DNA of 64,000 bases from Macrobrachium rosenbergii (Eukaryota; Arthropoda; Malacostraca; Decapoda; Palaemonidae), in the NCBI RefSeq assembly GCF_040412425.1, contig NC_089781.1, forward strand, positions 49,158,727 to 49,222,726, given 5' to 3'. Position 1 is the first letter of the stretch, and each line of letters begins with the position of its first letter. The position numbers were made by a program, and so were the translations under genes. Under the pieces are notes generated by a model that was not told the origin of the DNA, did not search any database, and saw only the letters and a list, made by a program, of their open reading frames with translations. Positions 41,551 through 51,801 of the stretch are shown here, piece after piece.

Positions 41551-43344
41551 TACAGTAAACCTCCCATATTCGCGGGGGATGTGTACCACACCCCGCCCCG
41601 AGAATAACTAAAATCTGAAAATACTTAACACCCCTCTAAAAACACTTAGAACTGCCTACTTTGAAAGTTTAAACACAAAAAAGAAACACTAAAAATGCTT
41701 ATACCTGAGTATTTTAACCCTTAAACGCTGACTGGACGTATCGTACGTCGACTAAAATTGCCTGTTGGGTGCCGAGTAGACGTACCGTACGTCGACTACA
41801 AAAAATTTCAACCTTCGGTCAACTTTGACTTAACCGAAATGGTCGAAAAATGCAATTGTAAGCTAAAACTCTTACAATCTAGTAATACTCAATCATTTAC
41901 CTTCATTTTGCAACAAATTGGAAGTCTCTAGCACAATATTTCGATTTATGGTGAATTTTTTTTAAAAACTTTTTCTTACGTCTGCGCCGTAGCTCGGCCG
42001 AAAATTTCAGAAATTCTTTCGTCATTTTGTCGTAATTTTTGCACCATTTTATATTAGCCGTTACATAAAATTTCATATATGAAAATGTCTGCAATTTCAT
42101 GTAAAATACAACAAAACACAACCCATGGTTGTAGCGTTTATCAGTTTGGAAATACTTTCATATAAATCACGATGTGCCAAAATTTCAACCTTCGGTCAAC
42201 TTTGACTTGACCAAAATGGTCGAAAAATGCAATTGTAAGCTAAAACTCTTACATTCTAGTAATATTCAATCATTTACCTTCATCTTGCAACAAATTGGAA
42301 GTCTCTAGCACAATATTTTGATTTATGGTGAATTTTTAAAAAAACTTTTTCCTTACATCCTCGCAGTAACTCGGCCGAAAATCTCAGAAATTTTTTCATC
42401 ACTGTGTCGTAATGTTTGCACTGTTTGTCTAATAGCAGTTACATAAAGTTTTATATATGAAAATGTGTACAATTTCATGTAGAATACAACAAAAAAATAA
42501 CTCATGATTGTAGCTTTAATCAGTTTTGAAATATTTTCATATAAATCACGATAAATAGAAAAAATTCGACCTTCGGTCAACTTTAACTCGACCGAAATGG
42601 TCGAAAACTGCAATTGTAAGCTACAAAAATTACAGTCTAGTAATATTCAATCAATTACCTTCATTTTGCAACAAACGGGAAGTCTCTAGCACAATATTTC
42701 GATTTATGGTGAATTTTTGAAAAAAAACTTTTTTTTATGTCTGCGCGTTATGAATTCATGCATCATTTTGTGATAAAATTTTCTCTGTGTTGCTTTGATC
42801 GTTTTACAATTTGTTATATACCAAAATCATCACAATTTAGTGTACAATACAAAGAAAAAATAATTACTCATTAGCTTTAACCGTTTTGCTCACAGCGATT
42901 TGTATACAATTATATATGAAATTTTTTTGTGCTGTCATATATTTCAATATTTATATATGATAATTTTTTTTTTTTTTTATTTCTGATGGTTGCATACTAA
43001 ATTTCAGGCAATGACAAAAAGGGAGCCAAAATGAACTCTTAATCTTAAAAACTAAGCTGCTGTGATTTTTGAAAAAAACTTTTTCCGCTTCCATCGCTTA
43101 ACTCCTGAACGCCGCCGGCATACGGGAGACACTTTTGTAAATAGAGGCTCGGCGTTTAAGGATTAATTGTTTTATCACAAAAAGTGCATTTAATCATGAA
43201 AATATGAAAATACAGCAATCAGTGAATCTTTCTCAGTGAAAAATACTGCGAATGGGTGAATTTTCCGCAAATAAAGCATACTGTATATACATTCCACATA
43301 GAAATCCGCAAATAGGTGAGTCGGCAAATACGGGGGCTTACTAT
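41551..43344. mobile_element. Tigger/pogo-like MITE, split by a TTAA element
   Basis: The left end CAGTAAACCTCCCATATTCG and right end (reversed) AGTAAGCCCCCGTATTTGCC form terminal inverted repeats of the Tigger type (CAGTA..CCCCGTATTCGCGG), next to TA-rich DNA. Without the internal insert it is about 340 bp: 41551-41713 plus 43167-43344. Non-coding. Confidence 0.6.
41714..43166 (+). mobile_element. TTAA-flanked element 4 inside the Tigger-like MITE
   Basis: TTAACCCTTAAACGCTGACT at 41714 and GGCGTTTAAGGATTAA ending 43166; same orientation as element 1. Contains three ~380-bp repeat units and, near the left end, GTATCGTACGTCGAC and GTACCGTACGTCGAC palindromes. Confidence 0.78.
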
Positions 43345-43358
43345 GTGTGTATTATATA

Positions 43359-43660
43359 TTTCTGGGTTTTCCGACCTGTGTCACCCGGTGAAATAACCTT
43401 TCAGCACTTATTTCTAGTTAAAGCTATTGCTAAATATACCAGAGAAAAGCTAAAAAGCTAAGCCGGAGTTACTACCCCCAGTGCGAGCTCCATGAAATGG
43501 AGTCGTATGAGAAAGGGTGAGATTGTCACAATCACAGGCCTCCGCCCTGTAAACATTCCCAATGTCAAAAGTCCCACCGAGTGAGGTGCCTTACAAACCC
43601 CGCACCACTCATGGGACTGTAAACAAACCGGCGCACCCTCATTCCACTTTTTAGCACGCG
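43359..43660 (+). repeat. DIRS-D 5' inverted terminal repeat
   Basis: TTTCTGGGTTTTCCGACCTG at the edge, then GTCACCCGGTGAAATAACCT, GCTAAATATACCAGAGAAAA and CATTCCCAATGTCAAAAGTC. Inverted match to 61903-62228. Confidence 0.82.
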
Positions 43661-43716
43661 TTCGCTATTGTTCTATTTGTGTGTGCGCTTCTTTGTGTTT
43701 CAATTTTTGGTTGACT

Positions 43717-43764
43717 ATGGCATCCTCCCTGGATTCTTCTTCACCTAAGTTGAGTACCATCTCT
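43717..43764 (+). CDS. DIRS-D short first-exon peptide (candidate)
   Basis: The ATG at 43717 opens MASSLDSSSPKLSTIS, the best match to the peptide of C. A TTTTTTATTTTAG follows shortly, so splice sites near here are possible but undefined. Confidence 0.4.
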
Positions 43765-45855
43765 GTTTTTTATTTTAGGCGGTTGAGGCTCCTTATTTCC
43801 CTCTAATTTAATAATTAGGGGGAATTATAACGCTCGTCTCTTCCACCTTCTCCCGGCCCCATGTGACCTTCAGTCTCGGTGCGGGATTTTTATGTCGGGG
43901 CTTCGTTCCCCTTCATTTTCTTATTGTTGTGCCTTTTTGCTTATTCTATATTCAATTGGGCTTTTATATTATTGATTTTTTACCCTTCTCTGGGGAAGTT
44001 AGGGTCCTTGTCGTTTAGGCTACGAGTTTTCCCCCTCGGGCCTATCCGCTCTTTATCAATTCTTATATGCGTTGTATTTTGGACCCTCACTTCCTCCAGT
44101 GTTTGGGTATATTATTTGAGATGGTACAGTTATGCTTGTCAAAAACTTATTTTAAGCCTAGCGCACGGATGTCTTTGATATTTTCGGATTATATCCTTTG
44201 TTTTTATCTGGAAGGTCGGCCATTTTCCTCCGTGCTCATATCACGTTGGGTTTGGTCCTCCTTCTACATATGTCCTATGATTAGTTGAATCATTGTTTAT
44301 TTCTTTGCCTAGGATAGGTTAACTTTAGGCTAGTCGAGTAGATACCTTCTTCCCCTGGGCTTCCTCCATCAGCCAGCCGGCTGTGTTAGGTTAGCCTAGG
44401 ATTAGGCTATAGCGTTCTCTTCCCTTTCTTGGGAGAGAAGGTTGGTGTTTAGGAGGGTTCATGGTTGGAGCTCCCCTTTGTGTGGCGTTTGGTTAGAGAA
44501 GTCGGGCTTGCGCTTCTCCCTCTCCCTGTTTCGGCCTTTCTGTTTAGACTATTGAGTCCTAATAAGGTTAAGCTGGAATAGCGAGGGTATCTCGTGTAGC
44601 CTACCTTCATCCGAACCACATCTTCGGGTTATTCTCCATCTTCATGTATACCCCCTCTCCTACCCCATTATTCATTCCCCCAACCTCCCTCACCCTCTCT
44701 CCCCACCCTTGGTTCGCTTTCATATAATATGTTAACTTCCCAAGGCCCGAGAGTTTTATCCTGTTCCTTACGCCATAGCCTTATATCCCCTTCCTCTGCA
44801 TTGATTGGTCTGTTCTCTCGCCTGGTTCCGACCTTACCCGGTCACACCCAATCGAGACCTCAGTTGGGGACCGGGGGTGCTCCCACACCCCTGTTTCCCA
44901 TTCCCTTTCTTTGCTTTTTGGCCTTTGAGAGTCCCCCATCCTCTCCTCTCTTAGTATCGTTCGTACATGTTCGTCCGATCGAAGGGAGAAGGCTGGATCT
45001 CATAGCGCCCGGAGAGTGCTTACTCACCCCCTGGTCGCTACTTTGGATCCCTCACTCATGGCCTATACAACCCCCCCTCTCCTAGTGTCAGTGCGCCTTT
45101 TTCACCACCGAGTGTCGTTCTCCCAGAACGATATCTCAAGGGGGAAATTTGTGTTCATGTTGCCAGTTAGAGTTTCTCACCTGACTGTCTTCTGTTATTC
45201 ACACGCTATGACATTTATCTTCGTTCTATTCATTTAGAACACCTATAGTTTCCCAGTATCTACCCTCCGCCGACTAGCTATCGTGTTTTCTCTGCTAGGT
45301 AGTCGGGCGTTTTGTCGCCTTCCACCCGTGGGTACAGTGTTTGGTTGGACGGTGCTCACTACACCTCCTCCGCCACACCGTATTAGAGTACAGGACTCCC
45401 CGCCCAAGCAGAAATATCCACTTTTATAGTTGACCTTTCCTAGAATGCATACATATTATATTCATATTATATATTATATTATGTATATACACTATCCTTT
45501 TGGGACCTTCCTGTCGCTCCGGATTAACTCCGTGGTCCCTTTAGGTTAATCTTGCATGTTCCACTAGGCCCCTTAACCTCCCGGCACGCCCAGCGGGACC
45601 TATCTGGATAACTGTTTATTATATATATACACATTTATTTAATTACCTTTTGTAGGTTAACTGTCCTTTGGGACCTTCCTGTCGCTCGGGATTAACTCCG
45701 TGGTCCTCTAGGTAGTTGATCTTGCATGTTCCAGTAGGCCCTTATCCTCCCGGTATGCTCCGCGGGACCTACCTGGATAACTATTATCCTAAGACACTGC
45801 TCCGGCAATCCACCCGCAGCCCCATCAGCATACTCATATACCCGTCAACTTACAG
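43765..45855 (+). other. DIRS-D leader / putative intron 1
   Basis: About 2.1 kb, pyrimidine-rich, with no gene. Holds a tandem duplication (45492-45785) with palindromes. Confidence 0.45.
45492..45785 (+). repeat. Tandem duplication with palindromes in DIRS-D leader
   Basis: Two copies of about 130-170 bp: TTTGGGACCTTCCTGTCGCT, GATTAACTCCGTGGTCC, CTTGCATGTTCCA, CTCCCGGYAYGC and GCGGGACCTAYCTGGATAACT. Each contains a weakened form of the CCGGAnTAACTCCGG palindrome (45519, 45690). Confidence 0.6.
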
Positions 45856-46026
45856 ATGGTGCGTTGTCAGGAGCAGGGGTGCACCACTGTGCTGCATCAA
45901 GCCAGCGGACATGAGGTGTGCAGGTCCCACTCTGGGTGTGCTGTCCACGTAGGGGACCTGATCGTCTGGCACCCTGATGGTTGTGAGGTGTGCTACGCCC
46001 TCTACGAGCAGGTTCTGGATGAGTCG
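45856..46026 (+). CDS. DIRS-D cysteine/histidine-rich exon, intact
   Basis: 171 bp (57 codons) between CTTACAG and GTAAGT. Residues C4, C9, H14, H19, C22, H25, C28, H39, C43 and C46 form an eight- to ten-ligand pattern that could hold two zinc ions. It opens MVRCQEQGCTTVLHQ and ends in VWHPDGCEVCYALYE then QVLDES. This is the most complete copy. The role is unknown; by position it is the N-terminal part of gag or a separate small protein. Confidence 0.65.
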
Positions 46027-46141
46027 GTAAGTTAGTTTTTCCCTTCCGATTCACGTTTACCTTCAGTTTTGTCTCTTATGGATAATTGAAAGATATTCTC
46101 CTTTTAGGAGGCTCGGTCACCTGACTTTCTCCTCCTTCCAG

Positions 46142-46453
46142 ATTGACCGCAGCTCTCGGGACGCTTCAATGTCGACCCTCAAGACCTGGGTCAGCGGCTT
46201 CGGGAGGAACGTCGGGGCAGGGAAACCCTACATCCTGTCCAAGGACGTCTGCAACGTTCTCTTCCCCGGCGCCTGGATCTCAGCTTCAGTTGCGGACAAG
46301 GTAGCCGCCCCCTTGATCGCTGGGATCTGGGAAATGACGCAGCCCTCCCAGGACGAAGTCGCTGCATGCGGAGTTGTCGCCGAGGATGTTGCGGCTCTTA
46401 ATCTGGACCTCGAACCGATGAATGTTGATCTGGATTTGCAAGCAGGTAAGGGG
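46142..46453 (+). CDS. DIRS-D gag, small N-terminal exon
   Basis: Exon after CTTCCAG and before GTAAGTGAGGC. Encodes MSTLKTWVSGFGRNVGAGKP, VLFPGAWISASVADKVAAPL and ALNLDLEPMNVDL, conserved with A-C. Confidence 0.6.
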
Positions 46454-46502
46454 GTAAGTGAGGCAGGTGATTTACTCTTTAGCTCTCCTTCTTCCTTCCG
46501 AG

Positions 46503-48178
46503 GATTTGTGAAATCCTCTTGCCTTATGGACGGTGCAAGGTCTACCGTCCCTAAGGTTAAATCAGTAAAGAAAAAGACCTTAAAGTCCCAGAAAGTCCGC
46601 TCCGGGTCCCTCAAGACGCCACGGCCCCTAGCCCCATGCCGCCTACGAGCAAGGCCTCTACTTCTGGGAAGGAGCACGATCTAAACAAAGTAAAGAGGTT
46701 CCTCCTTCCTTTGATGCTGAAGCATTTGCTGAGCTTCTTATGAAGCAGTTTGACAAAAGAGTTGACGACAAGCTGTCGCAACTCTCGAGCCAACTGTCTT
46801 CTTCAAATGCTTCCGCTCTCCTTATATCAGAAGAGGTTAAGTCTCAAAGGACTTTAATCTCTGGGTTCATGAGTGGCGGAGCGCCAACAAACCCTTCTCT
46901 GTCCCGACACCTCCAGCCTACCTCCTTTTGATAAAGGAAACCCTGGCGCCTGACCCTTTTTGCCCCCAGCATGAGGGTACCCTTTACTATCAAGGGCCTA
47001 GGCACTGTGAGGCTGGAGGAATTAGAATTCTTCCCTCCTAACCTGCAATCACCTTGTGCAGGTTATGCCAGGCTTACCGAGGAGGCATGGGTTCGGTCCG
47101 ATAAGGTCCCCAAGGAAACTGTCATCTTCCCGAGGGACCAGGCCCAGTCGGCCCTACTACGGACTTTGTCGGAGTGGCAGGCGGAGAACACCAAACTCAC
47201 TCCGCCAAGGGTGCTTTCACAATGTTCTCTCTGGGTGAAGTTCTCCCCACCCCTTGCACCCCCTAAAGTGGCCTCCTCACCAACCAGGCTTGCATGGAGG
47301 GTAAGCCCTTCCCATCTCCGGGAGACAGATCCCACCTCTCGTCTTACCCGGAGATTCTCAGTTTTGGGTAGGAGCTCCGACACCTTCACAGTTACTCGGC
47401 TGGACCCTGACTGCGCTTTTCTAACCTCTTCAGCGAACAACTCCTAAGATCCCGGAGTCGCTCCTGAAGGCTGAAGCTGAGTCTAAGGACAGACTTAGTA
47501 GGTCCTTAAACTCTCTGACTTTAGCAGAGGCAACGTCAGTGGTATATAGCGAAGACGCCAGCTATTTCAGGTGCTGATGAAATCTCTCTTAGGGAGTTTT
47601 CAGCAGGACCTGTACGATTTCATTAAGGCTCGGCTGAACTGCCGAAAACACATCTTTCGCAGCCACCATCCATCATGAGCCTAACAGGCTCATGAAAAGC
47701 TCCATCTGGGGAGCTAATCTCTTCCCAGGAAGAAGTTGACGTCCTAGCTGAGGCAACTACGCCAATCAGAGTCTCTGCTCCCGTTGGGATTTATCCTCTA
47801 AGAGGAAGCAGTCTGAGCCCGCCGGAACTCACCCCAAGCCCGGGAAGAAGTTCAAAAAGTTTAAACGGCTCCCGACTCAGAACTGTCTTGCAGGCTGTCC
47901 AGGTCCCCGTCCCTGGTCACCCCTCAACCTCTCAGTCTCAACCTCAACCTCAGTATGTGCTGGTCCAACCAGCCCATCAACCTCTCGCTGCTCCTTCATA
48001 TGTCTCCTCCCCAGCTTTCAACGCTTCTTATGAAAGCCAGGGTGCATTTCGATCGATTCAAAATGCAAAGGGAACGAGAGCTAGAGGATACTTCCATGGT
48101 AGAGGAACACCCCGCTCCTCCTCCAGAGGAAGGGGAGGCAGAGGCTCCAGGGGAGGTAGACCCTCTCCCACCCAGTGA
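46503..48178 (+). pseudogene. DIRS-D gag, main exon, several frameshifts
   Basis: Homology to the gag of C is scattered over at least four frames: a basic start (KSVKKKTLKSQKV), a coiled segment (MKQFDKRVDDKLSQLSSQL), FTIKGLGTVRLEELEFFPPN and TEEAWVRSDKVPKETVIFPR (46971-47200), then proline/glutamine-rich and RG-rich tails ending at 48178 (GRGGRGSRGGRPSPTQ). It lies left of the Ty3 insert, outside the T-rich zone, so these breaks are probably real. Confidence 0.7.
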
Positions 48179-48308
48179 GATATCTCAGGTAGGCGGGAGG
48201 TTATACCATTTTCGGAACCAGTGGAGCTTCAGTCCCTGGGCCCAGAGCATAGTCTCCAAAGGACTGGGGTGGAGTTGGTGCAGAAGTCCTCCCGCCCCAG
48301 TCAGGTTC
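48030..48308 (+). pseudogene. DIRS-D RT, 5' piece (cut by Ty3/gypsy insertion)
   Basis: Opens in the +1 frame over the gag tail with an acidic stretch, then VGGRLYHFRNQWSFSPWAQS and GLGWSW, ending in PVRF at the Ty3 boundary. Continues at 58644. Confidence 0.72.
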
Positions 48309-48915
48309 TGTTATGCAGTGAATAAGTATGAGATTCACTGATCGGGATTATGAGAGAGAGAGAGCGAGAGACGATGTTGATAGTTTAAAATGATGAGCCA
48401 TGAGACCAAGTAAATTGAAGACTAACCATAACAAACCTCCAAGATGTGGGAAAGGAAGGAGGCGCTACAGGAATCAAAAGGTCAGCAAAATTGACCTGAT
48501 TTGTCCTTGCCAAAAGTGGGAGTTAAGATTGAACCATTAAGAGTAAAGTAGACGTCCTCAAGGAGGCGGAGTTTTATTCAATATAGGTCCAGAGTTCATT
48601 CTGATCAATTTTTAGCCAGAGTTATTTTGAAACCCAATTGGGTAGGATTTGTGTCACTCAACTCTCTAACATCAAGAAATTTCTAAGTCCAGTGTGGCTG
48701 GCCGTGTGAAATAGTTTAGTGTTAAGAATAAAACTTATGAAAAACCGTGCCCAGCGAATACTTACCCCCTCCTGAAAAGTAGAAAGTATTAATAGACAAT
48801 TTCAACCTAACTTACCGAGTCCCCTGCGTTACTATCAAGTGAAAGTCAACAGACAGAAACGGAGTCATTCATATGTGGTGCAACGCAATACAAAGAAAAA
48901 GTGCACCGCATAACA
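48309..48915 (+). repeat. 5' LTR of Ty3/gypsy element
   Basis: TGTTATGC...GCATAACA ends form a perfect 8-bp inverted repeat. Contains a GA run at 48350-48370 and AATAAA at 48727. Matches 58015-58639. Confidence 0.92.
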
Positions 48916-48921
48916 AATAAT

Positions 48922-48939
48922 TGGTGGCAGTTTCGGAGG
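48922..48939 (+). other. Primer-binding site of the Ty3/gypsy element
   Basis: TGGTGGCAGTTTCGGAGG, six bases after the LTR. TGG at the start is the complement of a tRNA CCA end. The tRNA is not identified. Confidence 0.5.
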
Positions 48940-50400
48940 ATTTCGCCCAGCGCACATTTGAAAAACATTAAATGTTCACGGCCCTAGAGAAATTTACAGA
49001 GAGTGAGCAGTGACGGCGCTAAAACTAACTCTCAATTTAACAGCGCAAATAATCTCAAGACGGTCTTCAGCACTAGAAACACCAATACAACATCAACACT
49101 GTAGCAGAAGGGAAACGAAGCAGAACGAAATATTCTACGAACCAGCGAAACTTTGCGTCGATCGGAGTGAAAAATTGACAGCGGTAAATCTCTGCCTAGT
49201 TTGAAACTTCCGAACGTTCGCATAAGATCAACCAGAAATTCAGTTTAATAATTATATATTTGAACATAATAAGAACAATAGTAATAATCACGGCATAGAA
49301 CAGCGGTGATTTTTATAAGAAAACGAAATTTACGAAACAATTGGCAACTCATCCTAAACTTTGCCGATCGCAGCAGCGGAGAAGACGAAAACAAACAGTG
49401 TTGGCAGACGTATGAAAGTCGCTAATATCTACGTCAGTTCAGTGAACCTTTCTATCGTGTACGGACTTAAATACACGAAATTCCCAAAATTTTTGGTCGC
49501 TAAAAGGGAGACTTAGCGAAAAGTAGCGGTAGCAGAGCAGTGACGACGACGGCGACGAACGAGAGCGGAAGACGGCGACGGAAGATAGTGAAGCTTCAAG
49601 CAATCGAGTTTATAAGTCAGTTTTTGATAACCATGACCTCTGAAGTGACGTCTTCAATCAACAATTTGGAAGGGATTCCAAATTTTTCTTCGCCAAATTC
49701 AGCAAGTACGGACTGGAAGTCGGCCAAGCTGAGTGAATTATCGCTGGATGATAACGACAAATTGCGCTCAAGTGCAATCAGCGCGATCTTCAAGTGCAAG
49801 GCGACATGAAGCTAATTGAATAGTAAACATTCATTCCTAGTATCGGGGAATTATCAAGAGAATTTTTTTTTTCTCCGTGAATTAAATTTTTTTTTTGTGT
49901 GTGTGAAATTTTTATATAATTATTTTTCCCTGCAGTGTGCAAATAATTTTTTTTTTAACATAAATAATTTAAGTAAATTATTTTTCTTTTGAATAATATT
50001 CTGAATAATATTTCCTTATTGTTGTACGAAGGAAATAATTTTTTCTTTCATGTTTAGTCATTTTTTTTTACGAAATAGAAATTTTCGTTCACCTGGTGAT
50101 AGAGACAATTCTGTTTAAATTATTCTATCATAATAATTTTTTTTTGTTATACACTTGGCGCAGCATTTTGCAGTGGAACCCAAACAATTGTATACATAAA
50201 TACTAATATCAGACTTTTTCAGATTGTGAGAGTCCTATGAAGGAATGAGTTAGGAAAAATTTGAATTTTCTTTGTATAGAGGGATACAGTCAACTCAGCA
50301 AACATGCAATTGAAGTAAGTACCTGATTCTCAAATTTTTTTTTTTAATTTTTCATTCTTGGAATCATTGAATATTTTATGAATTAATATGAATAACACTT
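48940..50400 (+). other. Ty3/gypsy 5' untranslated leader
   Basis: About 1.5 kb without a recognisable gene. Includes very T-rich DNA at 49860-50160 and an ATG at 50304 directly followed by a splice-donor-like GTAAGT at 50315, which may be the donor for a spliced env message. Confidence 0.45.
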
Positions 50401-51720
50401 TGGACGAAGTTATGCCCGACTGCAACAGACAAGAAGCGAAGACCAGACTCCATATAACCTAAGACCTGTACCTGAACGACTTTCTAGACCAATTGATCCT
50501 AGTAATACTAGACCCAGACGTTCTCGTAGTCAAGGTCCCCACTTAGTTTACCGAGTGCGCTAACCCTTCAGTTGTAACCACTAACCCAATAACTTCCATT
50601 GTACCTAGAAATTACAACATGGCGCAAGCCACCCGTAAATAACCCCAGCCACTAGATTTTGTGGAACGGTAGACCCAAGTAATGTAGATAAAAGTAGATT
50701 AGAAGAATATGGTGTAAATCGATAGATAGCAGACACAGAAAGCAGAATTTCAGCTGCTGGTATCACAGATGAGAGAAAGAAAATAGATGAAGCACTCTTG
50801 TATATTAGTATGGAACATGGTGATGCACATACAGTTCTTCATTCAGTACTTTTAGGAATATTACTCTGTTTAACGAATTCAAGAAACAGTGCTTACAATT
50901 TTGGCAACCAGAAGCACAGAAAGATCCATGGTATAACATAGGAACTTTCCATCATCAGAAATATGAGGGTAATCACTTAGTTTTAGCCACTAGAGTAGAA
51001 GAAGCTATAGATAGAGTGACGACAGATATGAAAGCTGTAGGAATTGTTGTTGGAAGGAAGGATGAATTTGATGATGATGAAACAGATTTAGCTAGTATAT
51101 CCAAGGTACTTAGATATATGTCCTTAGGACCAATCTACGATGCTTTGGGTAAGGAAGAAAGAGTAGCCTTAAAGAAGTACTGTGATAGGAAGCCAAATGA
51201 TGGAATTGTACAAACTTTGATGTACATAGAAAGGAAAGTAAAACAGAATTCATCAAGTAGTAGTGCAGATTTTACGGAACCGTAGCTAGTGGAAACCCAA
51301 GAAATAATAGCAATCAGTCCAATAGAAACCAATCAGGGCAAGCTAGGTCTAGGTATCAGGGAAACAGAAATTCGTTTGATAGAAATGGTGGGAACAACAA
51401 TAGGAGATTTAATCAATCAAATAGAAACAATCAAGGTAGGCCGCCAAATAGAGGTAACAATGGGAATACCACTGGAACTAATGGAAATAACAGTGGAAAT
51501 AACAGGACTCCTGGACAGAGGGGAGCTAGTCAAGGCCAAAATTCAGGGAATAATAGGCCACAGTTCAATAGGCAGAGACAAAGTTGTGGAAATTGTGGTT
51601 ATAACAACCATACAACCCAGAATTGTAGAAGAAACAAATGGTGTTTGAATTGCAATAAGACAGGACATTTGATCCAAAACTGTTGGTACAACAAACAGGG
51701 AAATTCTCAGGGTCTCAAAA
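50401..51720 (+). pseudogene. Ty3/gypsy gag, frameshifted
   Basis: Open pieces in at least three frames. A charged central part (51016-51285) contains RKDEFDDDETDLASISKVLR. A stop at 51283 is followed, in another frame, by a long asparagine-, glycine- and arginine-rich stretch and two CCHC knuckles (CGNCGYNNHTTQNC and CLNCNKTGHLIQNC, about 51590-51690). Two knuckles of the C-x2-C-x4-H-x4-C type mark the nucleocapsid. Confidence 0.7.
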
Positions 51721-51801
51721 TAACCAAAGTACTCAGCCTAATAATCAAAATACCTCCCCAGTAACCCAAATCAAGGGGATTCTCAGTGACAATCAAAGAG
51801 A

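Noticed and set aside
18761..42613. Many 60-70 codon frames reading M.LRTFSYIK.YVTANIK..KNYDKVTKEFLRFSAEL
   Set aside because: They recur because the ~380-bp unit inside the TTAA elements recurs, on whichever strand that unit lies. Frames are broken at random between units and nothing resembles a start context or domain.
43879..45237. Several plus-strand frames of 70-118 codons in the DIRS-D leader
   Set aside because: No counterpart in leaders of A, B or C, and compositionally just pyrimidine-rich DNA.
49010..49809. Short frames in the Ty3/gypsy leader (64 and 89 codons)
   Set aside because: No similarity to gag motifs and positioned before the gag-like region; treated as untranslated leader.
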